Assembly (NCBI GenBank): GCA_003956705.1
Contig: QZCP01000246.1
Span: forward strand, 161,078 to 225,077
Direction of reading: 5' to 3'
Length of the DNA: 64,000 bases
DNA from: Brevipalpus yothersi
Taxonomy: Eukaryota; Arthropoda; Arachnida; Trombidiformes; Tenuipalpidae
A program made the translations under genes and the position numbers. Positions 12,101-22,202 of the stretch are shown piece by piece. The stretch's first letter is position 1, and each line of letters begins with the position of its first letter. The notes under the pieces are model-generated. The model saw only the letters and a list, made by a program, of their open reading frames with translations. It did not search any database and had not been told where the DNA came from.

Positions 12101-15100
12101 GTTGTGTTGATTTGAGACTTTCCTCAACCAAATTGTGTGAGCTTTGATCAGGATTTTTGTAGACTCTCGAGAGAGCTGATTTTATGGCTAGAACAGCACT
12201 ATCTTCGTCTAAATAAGTAGGGGAAGTGAAAATGAGCTCCACAACCAGATCACGCATTGTACGAGCACAACTCATTTGGAGAGCATTATTGACATCTCCA
12301 GTCTCTTTAGTAAGTTTCAGAAGCAGAGCAGTTTGAAGAGCTTCTAATGATGAATTCTTATTCTTCAGATCGAGGAGTTGGAGAATTTTGTGTATTTTAC
12401 TGTAATCTTGGTTGACTGCACACCTTTCGAGTGCTCTCATGACCAATGAATTATTTATCGGAATTCGAGGATAGAGAGCCAACGAAACAAGCAAATAAGG
12501 ATCCTCTTTGGTATTTGTTGTGAGAGTAGATTTAACGAGATTTATCCACTTTTGGAGAGGAGATTGTGGATCAAACATTCGGCTACTGACTTCTTCATCT
12601 TCAAAAGAGTCAATGAGATTCAGAATCTTGAGAAGACTGGCCAAAATCCAGCTTTTTTTACGGAAGTAATCAACAAGTTCGGGATTTTGGATGATTTTCC
12701 TCTCACAACCTTCCTCTGGTGGCCGTTCATCATCGAAATGATTTTGTATCATAACAGAGCTCTCCATATCAACTGAGCCCGTCAGATAACACTGGATCAA
12801 CTCGCATAGAGCAGGATGAAAGCTATCAATTAGGGTAAAATCATATGCATCTTCCTCTTGCTTAGCTGAGGATGGAATGTAAGGGCAAGTCACGGAACAG
12901 AGAGTTCCAAGAAGATCAACTTTCATCTCTCGAGCTAGATCATCAACGATTTTCGGGGCAATACCATACTTGATGACCATTGAGCACAATATAGCAGATG
13001 GGCTAGTATAAAGAACTGAGAAGTAATTACCATCACGATTGAGAGGATTAACAGAAGTGCTTCCAGGACTTGAATGATTCAGAGCTTCAGGAGTTGAACT
13101 ATTTTTGACAAAATTTTCACTTCTCTTTCGTGCCTCAACAAGAGAATCACTCACTCTTTTCACATGATAGAAAAGAGCTTTGAGATAATTGAATTTTCCT
13201 CCAGGAAAATTCGATACCAATTTTTGATAGCGGATCAGTAAGGCCCGTGAATCGATCTTATTCGGGCTTTGTGGTGAAGATATGCCACTATCTACAATAG
13301 ATGATTCATTACCAAGAATTTGTTTGAATTCAGTGATTGATTGTTGAATGACTTCAAGTCGATCGACAATGCTCAGATGAGAAGCAGGATTAATGAATAG
13401 ATTGCTATCGGGACAATAGGCTAATACTTGAGGTAAGTTTGTGAACCTTTGAGAGCTCGAGTCTTTGAAAATGTTGACAATTTTGATGATCATACAAAGC
13501 AGTGCATTTCCTGCCTCATTATCTTTCTTACATATTTCAGGCTGTGATGAGCTGAAAGATCGAAGACAACTTTCCAAGATTGTTGTGGAAATTTCAAATA
13601 AAGGCGATGCGCATACAGAATAGTCGACTAGTAAATGGTTCGAGTTGATTTTGCCATTTGTTTTAGAGTCAATATCAGTCATAAAATCAGAGAGGATGGA
13701 TTGGAAAGTGGATTGTTTAGGATTTCGCTCTCCTCCGAGAAGCCATGTAGAACTTGATCGTCGACTTTTGATCGAATTCAAAAATTTTCGAGTGAGCTCT
13801 CGAACTTTTTCCAGAACCAGTAGTTCACATGATTCATAGCTATCCTTGAGATCCTCTTCGAAGAGCTTTTGAACTTGTTTAGCACGATCTATTTGACTGT
13901 TGAGCAAACAGTATCTCAGCAATTGGCATGGAGAGGCCAGCATGTAGGGTATGATGGAAGACTCAGGTTTTAAGTCGAATGTAGACGTTGATTCATTATC
14001 ACTAATTTTAGTTTCAAGAATTTCTTTGCTAAAACTTTCATTACCATCAAGTGATATGATTTCAATAACATCTGCACCCACTTCGGGAGGAATGCTTATG
14101 TTATTAACATAGAGCGAGGGTTCTATCACAGAATATCTCCATTGAGCATCGTTTATGTAGTCCATGAGTTTACGTAGACGAGTTTTGCATTCATCATGGC
14201 TAGATATTGAAGATTCGATGTTACTGTGATAGTCAAGATGACTATCCAAGTCCAAATTATTACTATTACCACTTTGATCGATAGAAGTTTCTCTGGATAG
14301 ACGCTTTAAGATGAAAAGTTTTGTCTGTGCTTTACAGGCACAATCTTTGAGTACAGTTAAATAATTCGGTATGAGAAAATTGGGAAAAATGAAGGCTGAT
14401 CCTCCGACATCAGTTGGCACTTCAGTAGCAGATGACTTGATAGATCCAGCATCAACCTTGGACACATTAGGCAAAACGTCTCTCTTGGTTAATAATAGTA
14501 GGCTAAATAAATTTTCTAAAATCTCTAAACGAAATGTTATTGGTTGAATTTGATTGACTAGATTAGCTAATTGGTCCAAAGTTTCAGTCATCTCTTCATC
14601 AGCAAACGAGAGATCAAATAAACGAAAGATTACGAGTTTCAATGCCAAATGTCCATTCCAAATCATGATATCGGAGCTTTTACATGTCTTCGATAAGAGC
14701 AGATGTGCTATTCGCTGATAAGCATCGAAGCCGTCGGAGGGAAAAAGACTGTGATTCTGTAGATTAGCCCACTGCTTGAAAACATGTAAAGGAGAAGATC
14801 CTGAGACTAATTTTCTGAAAACATGGATGCGAATTTGTTCATGACTATCACTATCATGTCCGGTTTTGCAAAGATCTATACACTTGAAAATCCATTGTAA
14901 AATTTCTTTGAGATTATGCAGAACAATGTTTTGTTCCAAAAAACTATTGAAACTTGGTGATGCTATTAGTTCTTCAATTTTGTCGATTTCTGATTTGATT
15001 TCAAATTTTTGATGAGATGAAAGCTCGTCTAATTCGTTAGAATACTTGAGAATATTGCCTATGAGATGAAAAAGCTTAAGCTCATCAGGTATTAGAGTCA

Positions 15101-16238
15101 AATCAGTAGATGATGATTCAAACAAATTGAGAAGAAAATGTTTCCTCTCAATTGTTGCGAGTAGAAAACTATTATTTGTGTCCCATTCTTTGGTCTCTGG
15201 ATCAATGACGACACTCGACATTGAGGTAGGCAATTCGGTTGATTCTTTTTTAGATGATTCAGATGTATAAGGCGACTTAGGTGGGCTATGCAGAGGTGTG
15301 ATATCGGACTTTGTACCAGGTAAACTTATCTTTGCACTCTGTCGAACACTCCATTCGACTTTGGTAAGAGCTTGAATAAATTCATTGGAACATCGACCGA
15401 TCACAGAAGAATAGAAATGATCCCAATCAAATGAGTCATCTCTCAGAGCTCTCTGCAGAAATTGTGTCAAGAGTTTGTGCAACTTTTCACTCGCTAATTG
15501 TTGATCAGATAGTATATTGACAATCTTGCAAATTTGTTCATAATTGGTCACTGATGAGATGGATTGCTTGCATGTTTCGTCTGCTTCGGTGGAAAGTGAA
15601 CTTTTCGAGGTGAATGAAGGATTGATAATCCGATCAAGAGAGCTGATCAAAGCTTGTTGATAGCATGGACGAAAATTGTACCTCAAATCAAGGACGGAAT
15701 ATTTTTCAAAATTCAACATCAACAATTCGGCGAGAAATGGATCAAAATCGATAAGCTGATCAAGAGCTGATGAAACTTTTTCTCTATCAAATCTATTGCA
15801 ATTTTCCAGCATCTGTGTCATTGTTTTCATATCACCGCCGTTATCATGACGTAATACAATTTTGGCATTCAAAATTGACCATTTGGATGGATCAAGTGGA
15901 ATATCATACTCTTGAACTAATTTATAGATTAACCACTCATTGAGAATATCTCCCTCATTCTTTCCACCACTATTGATCGTTAGTAATTGGCTGAAAACAT
16001 TGTTAATCCATGAGTACGGATCGGTGGCACTTTCACCTGATTTCTGTTGACTTCTGTCCAATCTAGTTTCAGTTAACCAAGTTGAGAGAAGAAAATTGAT
16101 AATCAGTATTACTTGCTGATCATAGCTGCTCGAGAAGAGACCAATTAATTCATCAACTTTGGTCTCAATCATCTCAATCCATCGTTTCTTGATGTTGAGA
16201 GCAAAATTGTTCAGAAAACTATCGGTTTCTGAACTCAT
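9105..16238 (-). CDS. ZFYVE26: Spastizin / ZFYVE26 (SPG15 protein), intronless
   Basis: A single uninterrupted frame of 2377 codons (human protein about 2539 aa) begins at an ATG preceded by AACAAT. Most of the protein is predicted alpha-solenoid. At about residues 1651-1714 lies a complete FYVE finger: WVPD, then paired CxxC motifs, the phosphoinositide-binding RRHHCRRCG, and a closing RVCDDC. All eight zinc Cys positions appear present. The C-terminal solenoid ends with segments typical of spastizin (IDAYITTGKLKSAYLLAA and a short K-I-C-Q-M-W-L-E-Q tail). The family binds PI3P and works with spatacsin and AP-5 at late endosomes and lysosomes; human ZFYVE26 also acts in cytokinesis. Absence of introns over 7.1 kb contrasts with its multi-exon neighbours. 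Spatacsin is encoded 27 kb away. Confidence 0.95.
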   Translation of the reverse strand: MSSETDSFLNNFALNIKKRWIEMIETKVDELIGLFSSSYDQQVILIINFLLSTWLTETRLDRSQQKSGESATDPYSWINNVFSQLLTINSGGKNEGDILNEWLIYKLVQEYDIPLDPSKWSILNAKIVLRHDNGGDMKTMTQMLENCNRFDREKVSSALDQLIDFDPFLAELLMLNFEKYSVLDLRYNFRPCYQQALISSLDRIINPSFTSKSSLSTEADETCKQSISSVTNYEQICKIVNILSDQQLASEKLHKLLTQFLQRALRDDSFDWDHFYSSVIGRCSNEFIQALTKVEWSVRQSAKISLPGTKSDITPLHSPPKSPYTSESSKKESTELPTSMSSVVIDPETKEWDTNNSFLLATIERKHFLLNLFESSSTDLTLIPDELKLFHLIGNILKYSNELDELSSHQKFEIKSEIDKIEELIASPSFNSFLEQNIVLHNLKEILQWIFKCIDLCKTGHDSDSHEQIRIHVFRKLVSGSSPLHVFKQWANLQNHSLFPSDGFDAYQRIAHLLLSKTCKSSDIMIWNGHLALKLVIFRLFDLSFADEEMTETLDQLANLVNQIQPITFRLEILENLFSLLLLTKRDVLPNVSKVDAGSIKSSATEVPTDVGGSAFIFPNFLIPNYLTVLKDCACKAQTKLFILKRLSRETSIDQSGNSNNLDLDSHLDYHSNIESSISSHDECKTRLRKLMDYINDAQWRYSVIEPSLYVNNISIPPEVGADVIEIISLDGNESFSKEILETKISDNESTSTFDLKPESSIIPYMLASPCQLLRYCLLNSQIDRAKQVQKLFEEDLKDSYESCELLVLEKVRELTRKFLNSIKSRRSSSTWLLGGERNPKQSTFQSILSDFMTDIDSKTNGKINSNHLLVDYSVCASPLFEISTTILESCLRSFSSSQPEICKKDNEAGNALLCMIIKIVNIFKDSSSQRFTNLPQVLAYCPDSNLFINPASHLSIVDRLEVIQQSITEFKQILGNESSIVDSGISSPQSPNKIDSRALLIRYQKLVSNFPGGKFNYLKALFYHVKRVSDSLVEARKRSENFVKNSSTPEALNHSSPGSTSVNPLNRDGNYFSVLYTSPSAILCSMVIKYGIAPKIVDDLAREMKVDLLGTLCSVTCPYIPSSAKQEEDAYDFTLIDSFHPALCELIQCYLTGSVDMESSVMIQNHFDDERPPEEGCERKIIQNPELVDYFRKKSWILASLLKILNLIDSFEDEEVSSRMFDPQSPLQKWINLVKSTLTTNTKEDPYLLVSLALYPRIPINNSLVMRALERCAVNQDYSKIHKILQLLDLKNKNSSLEALQTALLLKLTKETGDVNNALQMSCARTMRDLVVELIFTSPTYLDEDSAVLAIKSALSRVYKNPDQSSHNLVEESLKSTQHIVHLYAKIAALSSLRSWRDAYDNLTEIDILTIIKSRKNYSLIRDWQIFIEDRRPTILPKALKDTHGTKQNEVENLRQELLLLAYCSNIRELSTNESSYPDKLAKSSSAHRDYVKFLSNLRDPFDLVERVLPAVEDLTTREKLIKFILASPEIVIDSEKSQYFSDYLLGIELIQLLPVSSWSHYEPLVTKPFLIVEQMLMNLEYEPLEKGVKTLKNLSCDHLIEIYARKAVDVEIIDSESIFGSDTTMISSSVLTEFGQFQSFRMPTIIPSKEQWVPDYRVSVCMLCKMEKFSMFNRRHHCRRCGRVICNTCSQKLLLITEISDRHPVRVCDDCYAQTRMETAQSRKESTSSTSSATVSKIQWILSPKDSENEAIREEFYYQSAPSSSLCLSLLKMHSDKRRCAQVIIDYLTKPLFETFSSNRVDYGLIINLIRSLLLSAKVLIGDEDSKLSPEIDFLLSRVDIVKMLVEGNCANRDLISLVTLKENAAIRLQEKLIEMERFDLAYHIATKYGINLKQIWKTWAMVCLKHGQFAEARKKFKPCFVSKSSSNNDINSKLLQEIFDVFDAIKGRVGNSSLRDRCRAITSGQAPSLVKKTNVPDGQEECTLHSDLIEEGVYYLENFGSKEDTVRFYVRFGLYKQAIQIFLDDRNSRNLINIFVTRLLLPVIKCGNFKKLMNLTTSIDPTFNKTWKFWIYACKYFSTNNHFHILHAIQVFMGDHIRAAMTQISFFLAPKATDYGQLYSRIDNLQMAKQHCQYFLANQDRINKGCLVFAKEEVQKQIHVIDMQIEITKRFYNKKITLPKALVSLQETSENHGSKINDSSPPHVPTILDDSIVSKTQIAVMVLLEYESSISDSFQVARQIIDENNLDPGQVYRLSGKILATSKKVNLVQLISQLLESIRMNHDPKESLGMCDDVIGTVLRHCPTLESGDQLIKMISCDINKIDAYITTGKLKSAYLLAAHLHRVSDIKRILAASIRMKQDYVTKICQMWLEQNP

Positions 16239-17811
16239 ATTGTTAGGGAGTGTTTACAAATGGAAGTCCGGCACCAAAGTTTGGATAATTGAACTTAAGT
16301 TTCTCCAAAATTGAAACATAGATTGCATCGATTTTCACCAAGAATACACATGATGAAAATCAATCAGTCACCACAGCAATTATGAATATCTAACTATAAA
16401 AAGGTCACAAGCACCCACTAACTAAGGAAAGAGAATCCAATTTGAATGTCCATTCATCAGCTTTTTAGCCAATTGATGAGAAAATTTGTAATGTTTACAC
16501 ACAACACCGTTAATATCAAGAATGATTCTCACAAGACAGTATATTGTACAAATGGAAAGCAATGTGAATGTGTAATGATGATGATCCGATTGCCAATTGA
16601 GACAATAATTTAACTAAATAATTACACAGGATCAAAAATAAAATCATCAATCTGATTGACTATCGTGTAAGTGTATTTGTGTGTGTATGAGTCATAAAAC
16701 TGTGTTCAACACAGTGTGCATGATCAAAACAGCTCCAATATCGTCCACTTTCAATAACTTTAGAAGCACTTTTTGGGCTCTTCTAAAGTATCAGAATTCT
16801 TATGCAAATGACTATTCTTTGGATGCTGATTAAATTTTCCTTTCCATTGATCAATTGAAATGCTCAATTTCGAGAAAGTCTTGGGGAAAAAATTCTACCG
16901 GATTATCCTAGGCTCACACAATCGAGCCTACCTTTGATAACTTGAACCAAATCGATTCTTCCTCAGGATACTGGATAAGCAATCCTCATGACCATTTATT
17001 GACAATGAAAGTAACATTTCATGATGAAATTTCGAATTCTTGCACTTAAGAGGAAGATTCATCCTCTGACAAAAGATCTACAGTCAGTTTGAGAGTTTCC
17101 TAGAATTGATTAGATTCACATGTTAGATATATCAATTCAAAAACACTCGATGGGTGTCAGCTTGAGCAATAGACTTTGACAATCTAGAAATTATAAATAT
17201 TCATAGATTTTTAAGTATTTATTGAGAGGAAATAAGTATATTTGGAGAACTTTGAAGGACGGGTTAGAAAGACCATAATGGACCTGGAGGTAAAAAATGA
17301 TATTCTTGATCTGGGAGGAAAAGAGAGAAGGATAGATAGTTTTGGCAGATTTGATGACTCTTTGGAATATTTGGAATGCACTTTCTTGGTGTTGTAAGAT
17401 ATGATATTGGAGAGGATTAAGCATAGGAATAGAGAGAAGAGGGTAGAATATATATGGATCTGACATCATCAGATTGACTCTCAATGTTAGAGATCATGAA
17501 AAAACATGGACAAGTATAATGTTTGATAATATAATGGACGAGGATCGAAAGCACCGCTTTAAAATATGGACTAAAATTTACAAAACTAAAACACCAGAAG
17601 ATCATGAGAGATATGAGTATTTGAGAATCCGTTTGATGCTTATCCTCATGTCTGACTGGTTTGATAAATACCAAATTTGGGTCTGTCCCAACACCAAGTG
17701 GTTATCAATCATCTGGGGTATCTGTTGAAAGGTTCATTACATGATGGGAAAGATAACACCATGAGAGTGGGCCAAGTAGCAAATTTCTTGAACTCGACTT
17801 CGAGCATTTTG
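16239..17811. other. Intergenic, nothing recognised
   Basis: This AT-rich stretch lies upstream of ZFYVE26 and downstream of the M28 peptidase gene. A frame of 84 codons on the plus strand (17474-17728) and one of 97 on the minus strand (17191-17484) show no signal peptide, domain or splice continuation. No repeat copy was recognised. Confidence 0.5.
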
Positions 17812-20505
17812 TTACCATTCTGAATCAGATAGAATGTTTGAGGCGCTTTGTATTGCATGAACAAGCCCAGAGAGATTATCTCTCACTGCATTTCTCAACT
17901 CTTCTTGTTGACTGAAGTTCTTTGCCAAATCCTCAGCAATTAGTCCAACATATCGGGACATATCCGAGCCCAATGGTAGAGGATCTTGATTTGGTAAAAC
18001 AAAATGCAATCGTTTTGATAGACCACCGCGTTCGTAATCGAGGAATAGCCTTTCAAGTAGCAGCAATTTATCATTTACTCTCCTGATGGCCATAGGACTA
18101 ATTAAACGAAAGAAAATAGAAAGATTTATTATGAAAGTGACTAGCTTGGAGAGTTACGAAGTTAATTTTCACTTACTCAGTAAAATCAATAGATCCTTGT
18201 TGAGTGTGGAAGTAGTATGCAGCCACTGAGAAATTATGAACAGCTGAGTTTAAGAGCTCTGAGAAAGAGAAAATTTTACAGATAAATCAAATGAGACTGA
18301 GAGATTGAGATTGTCTTACCAGTTCCAGTTCTAGTTTTTCTGCTAAAAATTTGTTCAGTAATTGAGTTGATTCGTTGTGAAAAGTTATGTATATACTCCG
18401 CATAATGTAGCAAATTGAAAGGAATGAAAAGAGATTCAGAAAAATCCCTCAAACTTTCGATAAGTATTTGGGCAACTGTTCGGTGGTATTTAAAATCAGG
18501 ATCAATAAGCTTGAGATTCGAAAAATTGTCATACTGAGTATGAGTTAATCCATATGAGATGAATGAGCTTTTGGTTTTGGATGATGATGCGATAGGATTA
18601 TTCCACTGAGGAGAATGAGCATAACTAAAGTCCATTGCTGGAACTCCAACGTAGGAAACAAATAATGAACAAACTGAACGAGTATCTAAAGGCATGATTC
18701 TCGGTTGTCCAACGGCGAGTAGTTGATCGAGGAATGATTGCACATGAGTTGAATTGGAGTCTTTGACCACAGAACTAGTTTTTTGAAGTCTTACACTGGA
18801 TAAATTTCGAGGATTAGTTACTGCAGCCCATTTATCGAATACAGTCTTGAACTGTACATCTTTATCGTCAGAATTTTTCACAGCTCTGGTCACATTAAAA
18901 ATAGCATGATGAAGCAAAGGTGAGGCGAAAACGTTGAGAGTGTCGGTTCCAGAAACAGCAATATCCATATTGATGTAGACGATAGCACGAGAATGTATCA
19001 GTTTATACTTTTCCTCCAGCCATTCTGTTGAGCCGATTAGGTTCAATTCTTCTCCACCCCAGCTACAGAAAACAATGGTTCTTCTTGGACGCCAGCCTTT
19101 TTTCAAGAGAGTACCAAAGACTCGAGCAGCCTCAAGAAAGACACCAGTACCTGAGGCAGCATCCATGGCACCAGGAGTGAATGAATCTCGATGATTGCCA
19201 ACAAGAACATAACGGTCTGGTTCTACCTTTCCCTTTATGTAACCGAAGACATTTCGAACAACAACATCTTGCAGTTTATTGTTCACTTGAATCTTCATCT
19301 TATGAGACGGATCCTTGAAACCAGGTCCAATCAGATGGCTATAGTTGAATCCTTGTTTCCATTCGTCAGGCAGAGGCTTTCCACCCAATTGATTGAGCAA
19401 TTTAGAGGCGAAGTTACTACTGATCGGATGTATGGGCATTTGAGGTAGTAGAAAAGAGATTTCTTCAGGTCTGAGTCGACGAGCATAGTGATTAGATGGA
19501 TGGTCAGGTGTTGAGGGATCTCCTCCTTCATTCCAAAGTGCTGATTCCCATTTAATTGCATCACCAGGGAACTTGAAAGAAGATGTTTGACTGTTTTGAG
19601 ATTCAAAAAATTTTGAATCAGGATAATAGATCACTCCTGAAGCATTGTGCAAATGAGCTTGCCAGACAATCAGATCTAAAGTTAAGTTTCCTAATTTTAC
19701 GAGAACTATCCTTCCACTACAATTGGTTTGATACTTTGTCGCTAACAGATCATAGTCACTTTGAGATCCAGTGTTTACAAAAATCAGATCAGTCTGCAGA
19801 AAAAGATAGATACATGAGACACACACAATGGACATTGGGAGCGTGAGAGAAATGTTCTGATGGTACATGACATGTACTTACCACTTTTTTGTCACTACGC
19901 GAGTAGGCACTGAAGGGAGGAACAGAAAAATTTGCCATCTTTGTCTCATCTAGAGATGAGAAAATTTTGTTCTCATCTCGATCAATAACTTCAACAAAAT
20001 TTGGATCCGAGTTCACGGGTAAGGACAAGGGGACAGTATAATTTTCGATCTTAATTTGATCAAAAGATGAGTCTTTAAAATGACGAATGATTCTTTCGAT
20101 AAGAAAAACATCTCGCGGTGAGCCAGGGACTCGGGGTTCAGAGCTGAATTCTGATACAATCTCTTCGATTTTCATGGAATCAACAGCGTCCATCAATTTA
20201 TCACGAATAGAAAAATCTTCATGCCTCACAGCAGCTAAAGATACAGCCAGATTTGGTACACACTCATTGTGAGAAGAGTGACCAAAAAATCCTAATAAAA
20301 ATCCAATCAAGAAGGTAAAAGCCAGGCAACCTAAACAGGTGAACAAATATCTTCTATTGGTGGGAAAATGCAAATCTTCTGTAGTTCGCTCATAAATTTG
20401 CAAAGATGAAGGCTCATGATCAGGCCAAGTGAGGCCTTCATCTTCCAAATTGTTCAAATTATCGCAGCTGTCTTCATCTTTGTATGGACGATAAGCGGCC
20501 GACAT
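17812..20505 (-). CDS. FOLH1: Glutamate carboxypeptidase II / NAALADase-type M28B metallopeptidase
   Basis: Four exons, 20505-19882, 19793-18320, 18258-18177 and 18097-17812, join in phase to give 821 aa; human GCPII is 750 aa. It is a type II membrane protein: a cytoplasmic tail, a transmembrane helix at about residues 53-75, then protease-associated, M28 catalytic and dimerisation regions. The binuclear zinc site looks complete: His409 in NHRD, Asp419 in GAMDAASG, the catalytic pair Glu456-Glu457 in SWGGEE, Asp485 in YINMD, and His626 in YGLTHTQYDNF. Many Asn-X-Ser/Thr sites fit an ectodomain. An active carboxypeptidase removing C-terminal glutamate or related residues is inferred. The exact paralogue (FOLH1, NAALAD2 or NAALADL) cannot be fixed by eye. 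The long first segment explains the extra length. Confidence 0.9.
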
Positions 20506-21941
20506 GATTTTATACTATGAGAAATCCCAGTAAATCGATGATGATGATGATGATGACTGAGTGAAATATAAATCAACGAATCACAATAACCCCCCACGGA
20601 CAACTCAGATTAACACATGATGAGATGAATGATCACCACTTTTTGAACCAATAATTTTAGTCTACATTCTCTGGATTGGAAAGAAATACACACAGAAACG
20701 AAAGATTGAACCACAGAATCACAATCAAGTTCAGTTCAAATGATAAAAATCATTTTGTCAACTTACCTGTTTACCAGAAAAATACCTACAATACTCGAAT
20801 GAAGCTGAGAAATAAGATGATCAGTTGCAAAAGTAGACAAAAATTACATCACATCAGCAGAACATTTATAGCCGCTGGACACATCACAATAGAATTGATA
20901 TTGTTTCCACCTGCTTGATCATGTATCATCAGCCAAAATGTGAACCACATACAGTAACCAGTAAGAGTAACAGACAAAATTAGACCAGTATTCCTCCTCC
21001 TCCATCAGTCTTCCTCCTCTTTTTCCTCTTCTTCTTCGCCTCAACACCCACTCGAGTTGGGCTTCCAGGCAGCAAGTTTCAGCTTGTGAGCTTGTTTATT
21101 TGTTTTCATCTTACCTCTACATTCTGAGCAAGTATCGATATCTATACTGGACGACTATCAACTTGAGACGTTTATGGGGGGATAAGAACTTGTTCTGATA
21201 ACGTTCTGAGCCAGAACTTTCACTTGAAATTTAATCCCATGAAAATATCGTGATGTTCATGATCGATTGAAGCAGATTATATGTCTAGAAAAGGAAAAGA
21301 GTGTGGGCTGTATGTGTGTGATTACGTTTAGCTGTCTGGGAAAGTTGGGCAAAATGGTAAAGTTTTGAGTTGAGGGCAGTTGGTTTGTCTTACTTTTTCT
21401 CTTTTTTTGCTTTCAAAGGAAAGGAAGTTAAAGTTCAAAGAGAAAAATAGAGACCCTGCTTGAGCTGATGAAACTTTATCCTTACCTTCTCTGAGTCCAA
21501 CAAATTGTCGATATTGCCCGGTGCATATACATAAAATGAAGGTATTCAATCGAATGGCTCTACAAATGTACAGATATACATCTTGAGAATTTATCATTTG
21601 TTGAGGAGAAGAGATTTGTTGAAAAATTTCTCTTATTTTTTCACTTGGTGGTCTGAAATGTTGTATAGGAAACGGTTGATATAAACACACACAGTATAAA
21701 GAGTTGAAAAAGATGACGATGATTTCAATGAGAGAAAAAAAACTATTGGCAAAATCATCGTGAAAATCTATTAACCCCTATTCATCGAGGGAACGAGAGA
21801 GAATCTTGAGAGATGCGGTAATTCTGTACAACAAGTTTGAATGTAGCTTTTATATTTGATGTTGAAAATATGACAACTTTGTGAGTGAAATAAAACCACA
21901 ATGATTGGATGCAAAAAAAGCTTATAATATAACGATAAGAT
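20506..21941. other. Intergenic, source of the dispersed NOP2-flank repeat
   Basis: The 5' flank of the peptidase gene has a (GAT)n run at about 20538-20556 and a pyrimidine-rich patch at about 20995-21045. From about 21300 to 21941 the sequence downstream of NOP2 resembles copies A and B elsewhere in the window. It contains no supported gene. Confidence 0.55.
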
Positions 21942-22202
21942 TTAACTTTCATCACTTTCACCTTTTTCGTCACTTTCATCACTCTCGTCATCGGATTGTT
22001 TATTAACTTCAGGAATAACATTAGAAAACTTTTTAAGCTTAGCAACAAAAAATCCATCAGTATTGTGAGCGTGAGGATAGAATCGTCTACTCAAATTTAA
22101 TGAAGGATGGAATCTTCTTTGACGGAATCTGAAGCGAGAAGAAGAAAGGACCAAATGAGTGTTTCTCATCTAACTGATTAGAGGGTATATCGAACTTACT
22201 TA
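21300..22202. repeat. NOP2 3' end and flank, parental copy of dispersed duplicates
   Basis: This is the intact locus to which copies A (895-2530) and B (7430-8575) compare. It includes NOP2 exon 4, intron 3 and about 640 bp downstream. Because it carries functional exon sequence, it is taken as the source and the other two as derived. That direction is inference. Confidence 0.5.

Noticed and set aside
17474..17728. 84-codon plus-strand frame, with a 97-codon minus frame beside it
   Set aside because: No domain, signal or splice continuation, and AT-rich codon use like the surrounding spacer.
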